A stretch of DNA of 42,418 nucleotides. It comes from an uncultured Glaciecola sp. GTDB taxonomy: Bacteria > Pseudomonadota > Gammaproteobacteria > Enterobacterales > Alteromonadaceae. Below the pieces are notes generated by a model. That model ran no database searches and was not told the DNA's origin. It was given only the letters and a program-made list of their open reading frames with translations. The DNA lies in the NCBI GenBank assembly GCA_905479945.1, contig CAJQOP010000121.1:1-42418 (forward strand). Reading direction: 5' to 3'. A program made the position numbers and the translations under genes. Position 1 is the stretch's first letter. Every line of letters starts with the position of its first letter. This document shows positions 16,946-26,397 of the stretch, one piece after another.

Positions 16946-17722
16946 TTAAGCACCTTTATCGTGATCCAATAGATTAAATATCGCTACCATTGATAGCGTC
17001 AACTTATGTTTTGGTGCAAGTGTAATTAGTGGTTTTTTGGCTTGGTGTGATTCGCGCATCTTCACCGATTGACCAATGTATTCCGACAATACCGGATAAC
17101 CTTCTTCAATTAGTTCATCAATAATTTGTTTAGGCAAATTGGCGTTCGCCATGAACTGATTCGCTATGATGCCTTCAATTTCCAATTTGGGATTGTGATC
17201 TTCCTTAATTTCGGCAATTTTTTGTTGCAGGCTATATAGCCCTTGTCGAGCAAAGTCGTCACAATCAATAGGTATTAGACAGCGATCAGCCGCAATTAAT
17301 GCTGACAGACTATAGAAGTTCAAAGCAGGGGCTGTATCAATATAAATGTGATCAAACTCCTCACTGAGTGATTCAAGGGCTTCGCGCAGCTTATATATTT
17401 TATGGCGACTATGTAATTCGCTTTCCAGCTCAACTAAACGTTCAGACCCTGGAATAATGAATAAATTTTCCATTTGTGTGGCCTGGCAATATTCAATGGC
17501 AGGTCGACGGTAAAGATGAAAAGTGATGGTTTGTTCAAAGAGGTCGGCAATAGTACTTTGTGCTGGAGCATCCAGTGCATCTAAATATGCAGTGCTATTG
17601 CATTGAGTATCTAAATCCAAAATTAAGGTACGATAGCCCTGACTGGCTGAGATTGCGGCTAAATTTACCGTTAGGCTCGATTTACCGACCCCTCCTTTCT
17701 TATTAAACAATACTCTTATCAC
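16946..17722 (-). CDS. Orphan ParA-family ATPase
   Basis: This 258-residue P-loop ATPase is of the ParA/MinD class. The deviant Walker A motif KKGGVGKSS (K9 signature lysine, K14) lies at residues 8-16. LILDLDTQCNS is the Walker A' segment and HIYIDTAPALN the Walker B. No ParB gene or parS-like repeat lies beside it, and it is shorter than plasmid ParA proteins with a DNA-binding N-terminal domain. Such orphan ParA proteins often position cell cargo on the nucleoid. It sits between a DUF445 gene and a WS/DGAT gene, close to the phasin. Translation starts at GTG 17722 behind GGAG. Its cargo is unknown. Confidence 0.9.
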   Translation of the reverse strand: MIRVLFNKKGGVGKSSLTVNLAAISASQGYRTLILDLDTQCNSTAYLDALDAPAQSTIADLFEQTITFHLYRRPAIEYCQATQMENLFIIPGSERLVELESELHSRHKIYKLREALESLSEEFDHIYIDTAPALNFYSLSALIAADRCLIPIDCDDFARQGLYSLQQKIAEIKEDHNPKLEIEGIIANQFMANANLPKQIIDELIEEGYPVLSEYIGQSVKMRESHQAKKPLITLAPKHKLTLSMVAIFNLLDHDKGA

Positions 17723-17888
17723 GCTTTGTTCTCCGTTCTCGCCATTTGAGGGCGTTAGCTATATTTTCAATTGCTTGCACTGTACGCTTGCAATATGGAA
17801 TGATACTACTCTAAATGCAAACATTCAGACAAAATTTAGATATTCCTGACATACTAAACTTAGTGAATAAATTAGAAGGGATTAGCGT

Positions 17889-19292
17889 GTGACCAAAAAG
17901 ATTTCATTTCTCGACAAGACCTTTTGGATTACTGAATCAGAAGCAAACCCTAAACACGTGGCAGGATTGCAACTTTTAGAGATGCCAGAAGATGCTCCGC
18001 CAGATTATGTTGAGCAGCTTTTCGTCGAATTGCAGAGCTTTAAAAAAGCGACTCCCCCCTTCAATTGCACAGTAAGTACCTTTTTAGCTTATCCAATGAA
18101 ATTGACTCCAGTAGACCAACTAAATATGGACTACCATGTGCAGATGCATGTGCTTGATGATATTAGTAACAAACCAGAGCTACACAAGTTTGTCGCAAAA
18201 TTACATGAAACTTGGCTGGATAGAGACAAGCCGCTTTGGCAATATCATTTGATTAAAGACAAAGCAAACAAGGGCTTCGCAATTTATGTCAAGGTGCACC
18301 ATATGTGCGGCGATGGAGCGAGCCTTATTCGTATGTTTCAGAAGGGGTATTCAGAGCAAAAAAATAGTGAGAACTTTGTTCCTGTTTGGGCTGCAGATCT
18401 TATTCTTCGAGACCCAAAGAAAGTCAATATTTTTAAGCAAACAATCAACGGATTGTGGGACGTAATACTTACTTTAAAAGATATTATTTGGATTTGGGTT
18501 CGTTTGTTAGTGAAGCTACTAAGGATCAACCAAGTCTATATGCCAATCCCATTTTCGGGAACAAAAACGATGCTTACAGGCCAGGTTAAGAAAGGCCGAG
18601 TGGTATCTACTTTAGATATTGATTTTACAAGAGTAAAAACACTAAGTAGGCGTTTACGAGCATCAGCTAATGAAATTATGCTATGTGCAATAGATATTGG
18701 AGTGCACCGATTTTTAAAAGATTATGACCATACATTTGAAAAACCGCTTTATACCAATATGCCAATTAACCTGCGCAAGCCAGGGGAAACCACTGCGGGT
18801 AACAAAATTGCCATTGTACCCGTTGAATTAGCCTACGGCGAAAAGGACCCGTACTTGCGATTGCGCCAAATTATCGAAAATCATCGTGTTGTTAAGCGGG
18901 CAGCAAAGGTTTCGCACCCCGCGGCTTTTAGTTATTACACTTTGCTAATACAAGCTTTTTCAACTCTTTTTGAAGTATTGCATATGTCGGAATGGGTCAG
19001 GCCAATAGCCAACATTCTAATTTCAAACATGCCCGGTCCGCCAAATACATTGTATTTTAAAGATGCGAAATTACTAGCCACCTATCCGATTTCAGCGATG
19101 ACGCCAGGCGGCGGGGTCAATATTACAATGGTCACGTATAATGGCATCGCTCAAATTGGTCTGGTATGTTGCAATAGTAAAATCACTAGCCTTGAACCTA
19201 TGGCTCAATACTTTCAAGAAGCATTCGATATGTTAGAAGGATGCGTGGATGATCCATCATTTAATATTGACGATATTGGTGAGAAGGTTTAG
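17889..19292 (+). CDS. Wax ester synthase/diacylglycerol acyltransferase (WS/DGAT), paralogue 3
   Basis: This 467-residue acyltransferase is of the same family as the genes at 5652 and 10076, but on the plus strand. The opening is ISFLDKTFWITES, where the usual Asp-Ala-Ser is changed to DKT. The active-site motif HHMCGDG is intact at residues 137-143 but has an unusual centre. NEIMLCAIDIGVHRF replaces the usual NDVILA region (Asp to Glu), and NMPGPPNTLYFKDA is normal. A hydrophobic stretch at about 190-215 (WDVILTLKDIIWIWVRLLVKLL) may bind membrane. Translation starts at GTG 17889 after GAAGGG. It is divergent from the parA gene with a 166-base gap. It probably makes wax ester or triacylglycerol, perhaps with changed substrate use. 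Confidence 0.9.
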   Translation: MTKKISFLDKTFWITESEANPKHVAGLQLLEMPEDAPPDYVEQLFVELQSFKKATPPFNCTVSTFLAYPMKLTPVDQLNMDYHVQMHVLDDISNKPELHKFVAKLHETWLDRDKPLWQYHLIKDKANKGFAIYVKVHHMCGDGASLIRMFQKGYSEQKNSENFVPVWAADLILRDPKKVNIFKQTINGLWDVILTLKDIIWIWVRLLVKLLRINQVYMPIPFSGTKTMLTGQVKKGRVVSTLDIDFTRVKTLSRRLRASANEIMLCAIDIGVHRFLKDYDHTFEKPLYTNMPINLRKPGETTAGNKIAIVPVELAYGEKDPYLRLRQIIENHRVVKRAAKVSHPAAFSYYTLLIQAFSTLFEVLHMSEWVRPIANILISNMPGPPNTLYFKDAKLLATYPISAMTPGGGVNITMVTYNGIAQIGLVCCNSKITSLEPMAQYFQEAFDMLEGCVDDPSFNIDDIGEKV

Positions 19293-19307
19293 GAGGCCCC
19301 TAAAACT

Positions 19308-19333
19308 AAAAAAGGCCCAACAAACGTTGAGCC
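19308..19333 (-). terminator. Terminator of the tRNA-Phe transcript
   Basis: On the minus strand GGCTCAAC-GTTT-GTTGGGCC forms an 8-base-pair stem (one G-T pair) followed by TTTTTT. It lies 10 bases past the tRNA CCA end. Confidence 0.85.
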
Positions 19334-19343
19334 CTTTAGAATA

Positions 19344-19419
19344 TGGTGCCTCGACCCGGGATTGAACCAGGGACACGCGGATTTTCAATCCGCTGCTCTA
19401 CCAACTGAGCTATCGAGGC
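19344..19419 (-). tRNA. tRNA-Phe (anticodon GAA)
   Basis: The minus strand gives a full cloverleaf of 76 bases. The acceptor GCCTCGA pairs with TCGAGGC, and the D-arm region is TAGCTCAGTTGGTAGAGCA. The anticodon stem GCGGA/TCCGC encloses TTGAAAA, so the anticodon is GAA. The T-arm contains GGTTCAATCCC, the discriminator is A, and CCA is encoded. It closely matches the E. coli tRNA-Phe. Confidence 0.97.
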
Positions 19420-19540
19420 ATTGCGAAAACGTTTTCACGCTGTAAATCGCTGTGGGTGCGTATTAAACGGATTTTGCCCTCCCAAGTCAACTGATTTTTG
19501 ATGTTTTTGTGACTTTATCTTGGCAACACGCTTCAAACGG

Positions 19541-19813
19541 TTATTTTGTAGGCGGAACATAACCTTCAATTGTAGGTTCGATGCCTTCAAACAAGAAAGC
19601 GACCATTTTGTCTTCAAGAAATTTACGGTCGTTGGCTTCCATCATGTTTAACTTATTCTCGTTAATTAACATGGTTTGCTTTTTCTGCCACAAACTAAAA
19701 GCTTCTTTGGAAATAGTATCGAAAATGCGCTTACCTATTTCACCTGGATACAATTGAAAGTCCAAGCCGTCAGCTTCTTTGTTTAAATTTACGCAATTAA
19801 CTGTTCTTGCCAT
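19541..19813 (-). CDS. yggX: Fe(2+)-trafficking protein YggX
   Basis: This 90-residue protein is a small iron-binding protein linked to protection of iron-sulphur clusters against oxidation. It opens with the family sequence [19 protein letters not shown] and keeps the conserved Cys7. [10 protein letters not shown] and [15 protein letters not shown] follow, and the length matches the family. AAGGA lies just before the ATG at 19813. It follows mutY on the same strand with a gap of about 200 bases, the same order as in E. coli. It may share regulation with mutY, whose product carries a [4Fe-4S] cluster. Confidence 0.97.
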   Translation of the reverse strand: MARTVNCVNLNKEADGLDFQLYPGEIGKRIFDTISKEAFSLWQKKQTMLINENKLNMMEANDRKFLEDKMVAFLFEGIEPTIEGYVPPTK

Positions 19814-20015
19814 GCTAAAAAATCCTTTAGTAATCTTTGCTCGATGCCTCAGCGGCCGTTTCAGCCTTCACCTACTGCATAAAACACTATAATAAATACG
19901 AATTGCCGAGATTATAGCCCAATACACCTCATAACTTCAGCATCATTGTCGATTATTCGGTAATGACACTAATGCACTGAGCCTCTCACTGACCGCCTAA
20001 CTGAAAAGCCGAGTT

Positions 20016-21173
20016 CTAAAAATCGTTCTTCAATATATCCAGTATTTTCATGGTCGGAGCCGACAAGCCAATTTTGCTCGGGTTGTAAGAATCAAACCAA
20101 ATTTGGTTTGTTGTTACATCGTCAAAGTCTGCATTAACAGCTTCCGCCACGACATTAACAGGCGGCTCTTTCAACTCAATAAGCACTGCCTTAATCATTA
20201 AATGAAAATGACTAAAGGTATGCTTAAAAGTGTCTAACTCGCGTATTTGAGCATCTGCAGTGTTAACTGAGCCCAAACTATCACAAAGGATAGCTAGGGC
20301 TTCATCAGTGGTTTTCTTAAATTGCGGATCAAAACCAGTTTCTAAGAACCCCCAAAGGCCACCCCAAATTCCTGTTGGCGGTCGTTGTTGCATTAACACC
20401 TGCCCGGCATATGATGGAATTAGCATTGTGGTGTACTTTGTCGGGATTTGCTTTTTGGGTTTCTTGAACGGAAACTCGGCTTGCTTGCCTTGCGCGAACG
20501 CTAAGCAGCGCGACTGCATCGGGCAGTGATCGCATTTAGGTTTTGAGCGGGTACAAACGGTCGCACCCAAATCCATAATAGCTTGCGTATAGTCACCGTA
20601 CCTTGCTTGTCCATTGACCAACGACACTTTGCCTTCACTCTCACATAGCGGTTTCAACTCCTGCGCATCAACCCATAGCCTATCTTCTATCTTTTTACTG
20701 CCTGGCCAGCCTTCAATAGCCATATAGCGAGTAAGCACTCGCTTCACGTTTCCGTCCATAATGGCGTAGGCTTGATTCAATGAAAGTGATAAAACAGCGG
20801 CTGCAGTCGAACGCCCTATTCCCGGTAAAGCAATCACCTCATCAAATGTAGTTGGAAACTCGCCTGAATGCACATCACGAATTTGTTGAGCGGCTTTGTG
20901 CAGATTTCTAGCCCGTGCGTAGTAGCCCAATCCAGTCCATAAATGCAGCACTTCATCCACGGGTGAATTAGCTAACGCGGTAACCGAAGGGAAACGCAGC
21001 ATGAAAGTTTCATAGTACGGAATAACAGTGGCAACTTGAGTTTGTTGCAGCATAATTTCTGATATCCACACGGAATAGGGTGATTTGTTTTTTTGCCATG
21101 GCAAATTTTTACGTCCATGCTGATCAAACCAAGCAAGAAGCGCATTTGAAAAAGAAAAGTTGCTATAAGTCAC
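20016..21173 (-). CDS. mutY: Adenine DNA glycosylase MutY
   Basis: This 385-residue base-excision repair enzyme removes A mispaired with 8-oxoguanine. The helix-hairpin-helix with [15 protein letters not shown] and the catalytic aspartate in [14 protein letters not shown] are present. The iron-sulphur cluster cysteines ([17 protein letters not shown]) have the C-x6-C-x2-C-x5-C spacing. The C-terminal NUDIX-like domain ([15 protein letters not shown]) recognises 8-oxoguanine. Translation appears to start at GTG 21173 with a weak ribosome site. It diverges from trmB with about 90 bases between, where a TATAAT-like box (21203-21208) is visible without a clear -35. Confidence 0.97.
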   Translation of the reverse strand: MTYSNFSFSNALLAWFDQHGRKNLPWQKNKSPYSVWISEIMLQQTQVATVIPYYETFMLRFPSVTALANSPVDEVLHLWTGLGYYARARNLHKAAQQIRDVHSGEFPTTFDEVIALPGIGRSTAAAVLSLSLNQAYAIMDGNVKRVLTRYMAIEGWPGSKKIEDRLWVDAQELKPLCESEGKVSLVNGQARYGDYTQAIMDLGATVCTRSKPKCDHCPMQSRCLAFAQGKQAEFPFKKPKKQIPTKYTTMLIPSYAGQVLMQQRPPTGIWGGLWGFLETGFDPQFKKTTDEALAILCDSLGSVNTADAQIRELDTFKHTFSHFHLMIKAVLIELKEPPVNVVAEAVNADFDDVTTNQIWFDSYNPSKIGLSAPTMKILDILKNDF

Positions 21174-21297
21174 ATTAACCGCACATCTGTTAGAGAATGG
21201 ATTATAATACCGGACTTTTGTATCAATAGACCAATCTGTCGTAAAATTTCGGCCAGTCTATTTGTTTGCCATATATTTTATAAAGAACCCGTTATAC

Positions 21298-22023
21298 ATG
21301 AAGTCATTCAAGAGTGAAGAAGAAGCCCGCGCAGCAGGTGTTTATATCAGCAAAGTAAAAAGCTTTGTGAAACGCGAAGGTCGTTTAACTAATGGACAAG
21401 CGCGCGCTATCGAGCAAAATTGGTCAAACAAAGGCCTTTCTGTAGAGCAAGGCATGCTGAATTTTGAAGAAGTATTCACCCGCAGCGCCCCTACTGTGCT
21501 CGAAATTGGTTTCGGCATGGGCAAGTCACTAGTTGAAATGGCGGCCGCGGCCCCCGAACATGACTTCATCGGTATTGAAGTTCATCGCCCCGGCGTTGGC
21601 GCTTGCTTGGCTGATGCTGAAGAGGCTAGTATTGAAAACATTAGAGTGTTTGAACATGATGCTGTTGAAGTCCTAGCGCAGTCTATTCCTGATGGTTCAC
21701 TGCACAGATTGCAATTGTACTTCCCTGATCCTTGGCACAAAACTCGCCACCATAAGCGTCGTATAGTGCAGCCAGATTTCGTCCAAAGCCTGCGTCAAAA
21801 GTTGGCGGTTGGCGGCACCTTCCATATGGCCACTGATTGGGAGCCCTACGCAGAACACATGATGGAAGTCATGACACAAGCACAAGGCTTCGAAAACATC
21901 TCACCTGATGGTCCGAATGGTTATATACCTCGTCCTGATTATCGTCCAATTACCAAGTTTGAAGTGCGTGGCCAGAAGTTAGGCCATGGCGTTTGGGACA
22001 TCATATTTAAGAGAATAAACTAA
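21298..22023 (+). CDS. trmB: tRNA (guanine(46)-N(7))-methyltransferase TrmB
   Basis: This 241-residue S-adenosylmethionine enzyme methylates G46 of t[18 protein letters not shown] is the cofactor motif. [18 protein letters not shown] is the highly conserved TrmB catalytic segment. [17 protein letters not shown] and [10 protein letters not shown] are also typical. The frame is open from 21262, but ATG 21298 gives the usual length. The next gene starts directly on its stop (TAAATG), so trmB and rsmC form an operon. Confidence 0.95.
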   Translation: MKSFKSEEEARAAGVYISKVKSFVKREGRLTNGQARAIEQNWSNKGLSVEQGMLNFEEVFTRSAPTVLEIGFGMGKSLVEMAAAAPEHDFIGIEVHRPGVGACLADAEEASIENIRVFEHDAVEVLAQSIPDGSLHRLQLYFPDPWHKTRHHKRRIVQPDFVQSLRQKLAVGGTFHMATDWEPYAEHMMEVMTQAQGFENISPDGPNGYIPRPDYRPITKFEVRGQKLGHGVWDIIFKRIN

Positions 22024-23088
22024 ATGCTGTCATTACCTAGCCAATTATTGTTGCGCAATACCGACCTATTCGAAAATGGGAAATGGGCTATTGTAAACCC
22101 GTCCGATGCTGAGGTTTTCAATGAGTTACGCGATTCGAATATTAATTGCGACATTACAGGCCTTCATCAATTTCACGATGTGTATTTTCAAAGCGAAAAT
22201 ACCAGCAAGTTCCCTCAGGTTTTTGCAGCAAGCTTTAGTGTTGAAGACTTAAAAGATAAGCAACAACTCGACGGCGCGGTCATTTATTTACCCAAAGCTA
22301 AGCAACATTTAGAAATGCTTATTGCAAACCTAGCCGATCTAATCAAAGTGGGAGGCAAGCTATTAATCGTAGGCGAAAATAAAGCCGGTATTAAAAGTGT
22401 TGCCAAGCTACTCGACCGCCTCGGTTCAAACGCTAACAAAATTGATGGTGCAAAGCACTGCGGTTTAGTTTGCGTAGAAATTGAAATACCCAACCAAACG
22501 CCATTTGATATTAAGCGTTACGGGGTTGAAAGAACTTACTCCGTAAATGGTGAGGAATTGAAAGTATTCTCTTTGCCTGGCGTATTTGGGCACAAGCAAT
22601 TCGACCCAGGGACAGAGTTATTACTGCAGCAATTTGAACCAAGAAGCGCCAAGCTTATTAACCTCAAAGGTCAGGTCTTAGACTTTGCGTGCGGCACTGG
22701 CATCATTGGCACTTATTTGGCCAAACTGAACCTCAAGGTTAAAGTAACAATGAGCGACGTGTCAGCTCTTGCAGTTTATTGCAGCGAGCAAACTCTTGCG
22801 CTGAACGATGTAGAAGGCTTTGTTATTGCCAGCGATGGCTTGAAGCAGGTGAATGGATATTTTGACCACGTAATCAGTAACCCACCTTTTCATACAGGTA
22901 TTCGCAACGATTACACCATTACTCAGCAATTTATCGCACAAGCTCATAAACAAACTCGCCCACGTGGCTCGCTAGACGTTGTAGCAAATAAGTTTTTACC
23001 ATACAGTGACATTATGGAATCACTGTATTTTCGTTCTAAAACAATAGTAAGCACGAATAAATATAACATTTACGAAGCGGCTAAATGA
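22024..23088 (+). CDS. rsmC: 16S rRNA (guanine(1207)-N(2))-methyltransferase RsmC
   Basis: This 354-residue protein methylates G1207 of 16S rRNA. The N-terminal half is a degenerate methyltransferase-like domain (LIVGENKAGIKSVAKLL). The C-terminal half is the active domain, with VLDFACGTGIIGTYLAK for S-adenosylmethionine and HVISNPPFHTG for catalysis. Both halves and the length match RsmC. Its ATG follows the trmB stop with no gap, so the two are translationally coupled. Confidence 0.94.
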   Translation: MLSLPSQLLLRNTDLFENGKWAIVNPSDAEVFNELRDSNINCDITGLHQFHDVYFQSENTSKFPQVFAASFSVEDLKDKQQLDGAVIYLPKAKQHLEMLIANLADLIKVGGKLLIVGENKAGIKSVAKLLDRLGSNANKIDGAKHCGLVCVEIEIPNQTPFDIKRYGVERTYSVNGEELKVFSLPGVFGHKQFDPGTELLLQQFEPRSAKLINLKGQVLDFACGTGIIGTYLAKLNLKVKVTMSDVSALAVYCSEQTLALNDVEGFVIASDGLKQVNGYFDHVISNPPFHTGIRNDYTITQQFIAQAHKQTRPRGSLDVVANKFLPYSDIMESLYFRSKTIVSTNKYNIYEAAK

Positions 23089-23238
23089 TCAAGTAATGAT
23101 CGCTCAATAAGGATGCAAGAAGCAGTGGTTTTAAGCTATATAGCTGGCGATCAACTGACTGACTAATATCTAATAAAGGCATGCCGCTAACAAGAAGAAG
23201 ACCCGGTACCTCATCGGGCTAGCTTATGGAAATCATTT

Positions 23239-24657
23239 ATGAAAATACTTTTTTTAATATCTGAAGTAGAAGACATAATAAAAACGGGAGGCTTGGCTGA
23301 TGTTGGCAAAGCCCTGCCTATCGCCTTGTCTGAACTTGGACATGAGGTCAATATTGTTCTTCCTTATTACAAGGCTGCCGCCGATTCACTGCAACTTTCT
23401 AATACAGTAAGCCAGCAAATTATTTATACCAATGGTCGTAATTACGCCTTCGATGTAAAAGAACTCAACTTCAATGGAATTCCAGTATATTTTGTTGATT
23501 ATCCTGATTATTTCAACAACGACCAGTTATACAGTGATGACACAAGCGTTAGCAACGCGGAAAAATTCACTTTCTTCTCACTTGCCGCTCTAAAAGTAGC
23601 GGAGGCAGTGGGTTTCAAACCGGACATATTGCATACTAACGACTGGCATACTTCTATGGCTTGCTATTTTGCTAAGCATTCGCCATTGGTTTACGAATAT
23701 TTTGCGCATACCAAGTCGGTATTAACCATACATAATGCGGCATTTCAGGGCACTGATCACCTAAATTGTATTCACAGCATAGATCCTTCGTCTCCGGGTA
23801 TGTATGTTGAAAATGATCACCTAAACATGCTGAAAACAGGCTTGTTGTACGCCGACCATATTTGCCCCGTAAGCACCACTTATGCTCAAGAAATTGCTAC
23901 ACCATTGGGTAGTCACGGCATAGATGACGTTATTCGTCATCGCATCAACGCTGTTGAAGGTATCTTAAATGGTTGCGATTATGAGCAGTGGGACCCTAGC
24001 ACCGACGAGTTCATTGCTGCGCATTTTTCAGTTGATAATATGTCTGGTAAAGCAGCTTGTAAAAAAGACCTGCAAAAGACCTTTGGTTTGATTTTAAATG
24101 CAAAAGTGCCTGTACTGGGAATGGTTTGCAGAACTACCTTGCAAAAAGGCTTTGGCTATTTAATGCCAATTCTTGAAGATATATTGAAACACAATGTGCA
24201 AATTGCTTTAGTTGGTACTGGTCAAAAAGACATTACTGAAAAACTGCATAGCATTGCGAAGAATCATCCGAAGCAATTCGTTTTCATAGAAGATTTTAAA
24301 ACCGACTACGCTCATAAAGTAGAAGCTGGCGCTGATTTTTTCTTAATGCCATCAGAGTTTGAACCCTGCGGATTAAACCAAATGTATAGTCTAGCTTATG
24401 GCACTATTCCAATTGTACGTGGCATTGGTGGTTTAAAAGATACTATTGTTGATATTGATGAAGCCGAGGGCACCGGATTTATATTCCAACAGCCAACGCC
24501 CGTAGCCTTGCTAAGTGTTATTCGCAAAGCATTATTAGTCCGGCTAGAAGACAGTAAGAAGTTTCATGCAGTAATAAAACGTGGAATGCAGCAAAAATTC
24601 ACATGGAAACAAGCAGCCGAAAAATATGTGAAGATATATAACAAGGAAAAGAGTTAG
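23239..24657 (+). CDS. glgA: Glycogen synthase (ADP-glucose type)
   Basis: This 472-residue GT5 glycosyltransferase adds glucose from ADP-glucose to glycogen. The KTGGLADV motif (K15) binds substrate at the N-terminus. DILHTNDWHTSM and TIHNAAFQG are typical. The C-terminal GT-B domain holds VCRTTLQKGFGYL and PSEFEPCGLNQMYSLAYGT. The length is standard. No glgB, glgC, glgP or glgX lies in the window, so it is away from the usual operon. It starts about 150 bases after rsmC and is closed by a terminator, so it is probably its own unit. Confidence 0.95.
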   Translation: MKILFLISEVEDIIKTGGLADVGKALPIALSELGHEVNIVLPYYKAAADSLQLSNTVSQQIIYTNGRNYAFDVKELNFNGIPVYFVDYPDYFNNDQLYSDDTSVSNAEKFTFFSLAALKVAEAVGFKPDILHTNDWHTSMACYFAKHSPLVYEYFAHTKSVLTIHNAAFQGTDHLNCIHSIDPSSPGMYVENDHLNMLKTGLLYADHICPVSTTYAQEIATPLGSHGIDDVIRHRINAVEGILNGCDYEQWDPSTDEFIAAHFSVDNMSGKAACKKDLQKTFGLILNAKVPVLGMVCRTTLQKGFGYLMPILEDILKHNVQIALVGTGQKDITEKLHSIAKNHPKQFVFIEDFKTDYAHKVEAGADFFLMPSEFEPCGLNQMYSLAYGTIPIVRGIGGLKDTIVDIDEAEGTGFIFQQPTPVALLSVIRKALLVRLEDSKKFHAVIKRGMQQKFTWKQAAEKYVKIYNKEKS

Positions 24658-24961
24658 CAAAAAAACGACTATTTAGCCGTTTTTTTGAAAGTTTAACCAA
24701 TTCTAGTTTTCAATTTGCTCATATTATGAATATACTAGAGTTGAAACTGTAATTTTATTACAAATATAGAAGCTTATTACAAGTTATGGTTTACGGCGGG
24801 TCTTCAGAAGTACCGAGAGATAAAAGTGTAGTTAGCAGTCACAAGCTATTCAGCGTCAAACCATATATAACGAAAGATAGTTTAAAAATTTCGTATAAAA
24901 CAACCGATTTTTATCAATATTCTGATAAACTCACAATAGTTATGTTAACAGAGTGTAAATA
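24658..24961. other. Intergenic region before arcA
   Basis: After the glgA terminator the region is AT-rich and holds no gene. TATGGTTT (24785-24792) and AAACCATA (24858-24865) are inverted over a 65-base spacer. They could form the base of a large hairpin if transcription starts upstream. No firm promoter boxes can be named. Confidence 0.35.
24661..24686 (+). terminator. Terminator of glgA
   Basis: AAAAACGACTA-TT-TAGCCGTTTTT makes a hairpin with one A-C mismatch and a run of T, directly past the glgA stop. Confidence 0.8.
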
Positions 24962-25666
24962 ATGCAAACGCCAAATATCCTTATCGTCGAAGACGAAGTA
25001 GTTACCCGTACTACGCTCAAGAGCTTATTCGAAGCCGAAGGCTACAATGTATTTGAAGCTGAAAATGGCCAAGAAATGCATGACTTTTTTCAAAATAACC
25101 AGATTAACCTAGTAATCATGGATATTAACCTACCCGGCAAAAACGGCTTGCTTTTAGCTCGCGAAGTGCGCGATAGAAAAAACGTAGGCCTCATTTTCCT
25201 TACTGGTCGCGATAATGATGTCGACCGTATTCTTGGCCTTGAAATAGGTGCTGATGACTATCTAACGAAGCCATTCAACCCTCGTGAATTAACCATTCGC
25301 GCTCGCAACTTGCTGTCTCGCACAAGCAATGCATCAGAAGATGACGACTTACCAAGCAAGGTAAGCTTCAACGGTTGGGTATTAGACGGCGACAGTCGCA
25401 GCTTGATTTCACCGGTAAACAAAGAGTTTAGATTACCGCGCAGTGAGTTTAGAGCACTTCATTTGTTCCTCAGCAACCCAGGTAAAATATTGACTCGCGA
25501 ACAGTTGATTATGGAAATGACAGGTCGTGAATTACGTCCTAATGACAGAACGGTAGATGTAACGATTCGCCGTATTCGTAAGCATTTCGAATCACAGCCA
25601 AATGATGCAGAATTGATCGTCACCATTCACGGTGAAGGCTACCGTTTTTGTGGTGCTGTCGATTAA
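24962..25666 (+). CDS. arcA: Two-component response regulator ArcA
   Basis: This 234-residue OmpR-family regulator follows E. coli ArcA almost throughout. [16 protein letters not shown] opens the receiver domain, and the phospho-acceptor Asp54 lies in [32 protein letters not shown] follows. The C-terminal winged helix includes [20 protein letters not shown] and [10 protein letters not shown]. ArcA represses aerobic respiratory genes under low oxygen when phosphorylated by ArcB. No arcB lies in the window, as expected, since the two are usually unlinked. A strong terminator follows. Confidence 0.97.
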   Translation: MQTPNILIVEDEVVTRTTLKSLFEAEGYNVFEAENGQEMHDFFQNNQINLVIMDINLPGKNGLLLAREVRDRKNVGLIFLTGRDNDVDRILGLEIGADDYLTKPFNPRELTIRARNLLSRTSNASEDDDLPSKVSFNGWVLDGDSRSLISPVNKEFRLPRSEFRALHLFLSNPGKILTREQLIMEMTGRELRPNDRTVDVTIRRIRKHFESQPNDAELIVTIHGEGYRFCGAVD

Positions 25667-25992
25667 CAACTGCACTTAAAACGAACTAAAAAAGCCAATC
25701 TTTTGATTGGCTTTTTTGATCCTGAGCATAAGTCAGACATAAGCTCATCCAAGATGTTTTCGTGATAAAAAGCTATTGGCTTCCACTGGCCCAAGTTCAC
25801 CAAAAAGAACACTGTTAATGGATTTAGTCCTTGACGGATACTCTATCTTTGATAACTTTAAAACTAGCAAATCCGTTATATGTTGGTTATAGCGAACGCA
25901 TCGTTCTTTCTAATTCGCATTAAAGAAAACGTTACGGTAATTTCAGTTGCTTTGAATTAATTCTTTCAAAAAAGGTCAGTTAAAAAATCGAT
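25667..25992. other. Intergenic region between arcA and cdd
   Basis: The arcA terminator lies at its start (25687-25716). The remaining roughly 275 bases hold no gene. The ribosome site of cdd (AAAGG at about 25971) is rather far from its ATG. I see no clear operator. Confidence 0.35.
25687..25716 (+). terminator. Terminator of arcA
   Basis: AAGCCAATC-TTTT-GATTGGCTT is a perfect stem flanked by A and T runs, about 20 bases past the arcA stop. It could act in both directions. Confidence 0.93.
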
Positions 25993-26397
25993 ATGGCAGA
26001 TAAACAAGAGATTATTGAGGGCCTTACACAACATTTAGTTCACTCGCACAGTCCCTATTCGGGCGTACAAGTTGTCGCGGCTGTAGTTTACGACATAAAT
26101 GGCATAGAACGCACTGCCTATGGGGTAAACGTAGAGAATGTATCTTATGGCTTAACCGTATGCGCTGAACGTTCGGCAATTTCTACTGCGGTAACCGACG
26201 GAATGCAATCCATCAAGGCCTTGTATGTGATGTCCAACCAAGCGGACCCTATATCGCCGTGCGGTGCCTGTCGTCAGGTGGTCACCGAATTTATGCAAGA
26301 CCCAAGTGCTCCGGTACTTTGTGTGAACAAAACACTGAGCAAAAACTGGAAAAGTACCCTTGGGGACTTGTTGCCGAATAGATTCGACTTAGACTAA
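25993..26397 (+). CDS. cdd: Cytidine deaminase
   Basis: This 134-residue enzyme converts cytidine and deoxycytidine to uridine forms for pyrimidine salvage. The zinc site is C57-A-E59 (VCAERSA) with C90 and C93 (SPCGACRQV). The length is that of the short, tetrameric type found in Bacillus rather than the long E. coli type. Its stop overlaps the stop of pmbA by 4 bases (convergent). Confidence 0.95.
   Translation: MADKQEIIEGLTQHLVHSHSPYSGVQVVAAVVYDINGIERTAYGVNVENVSYGLTVCAERSAISTAVTDGMQSIKALYVMSNQADPISPCGACRQVVTEFMQDPSAPVLCVNKTLSKNWKSTLGDLLPNRFDLD

Noticed and set aside
19344..19419. tRNA-Phe as an integration site
   Set aside because: No integrase, no direct repeat of the tRNA end and no sign of an island on either side.
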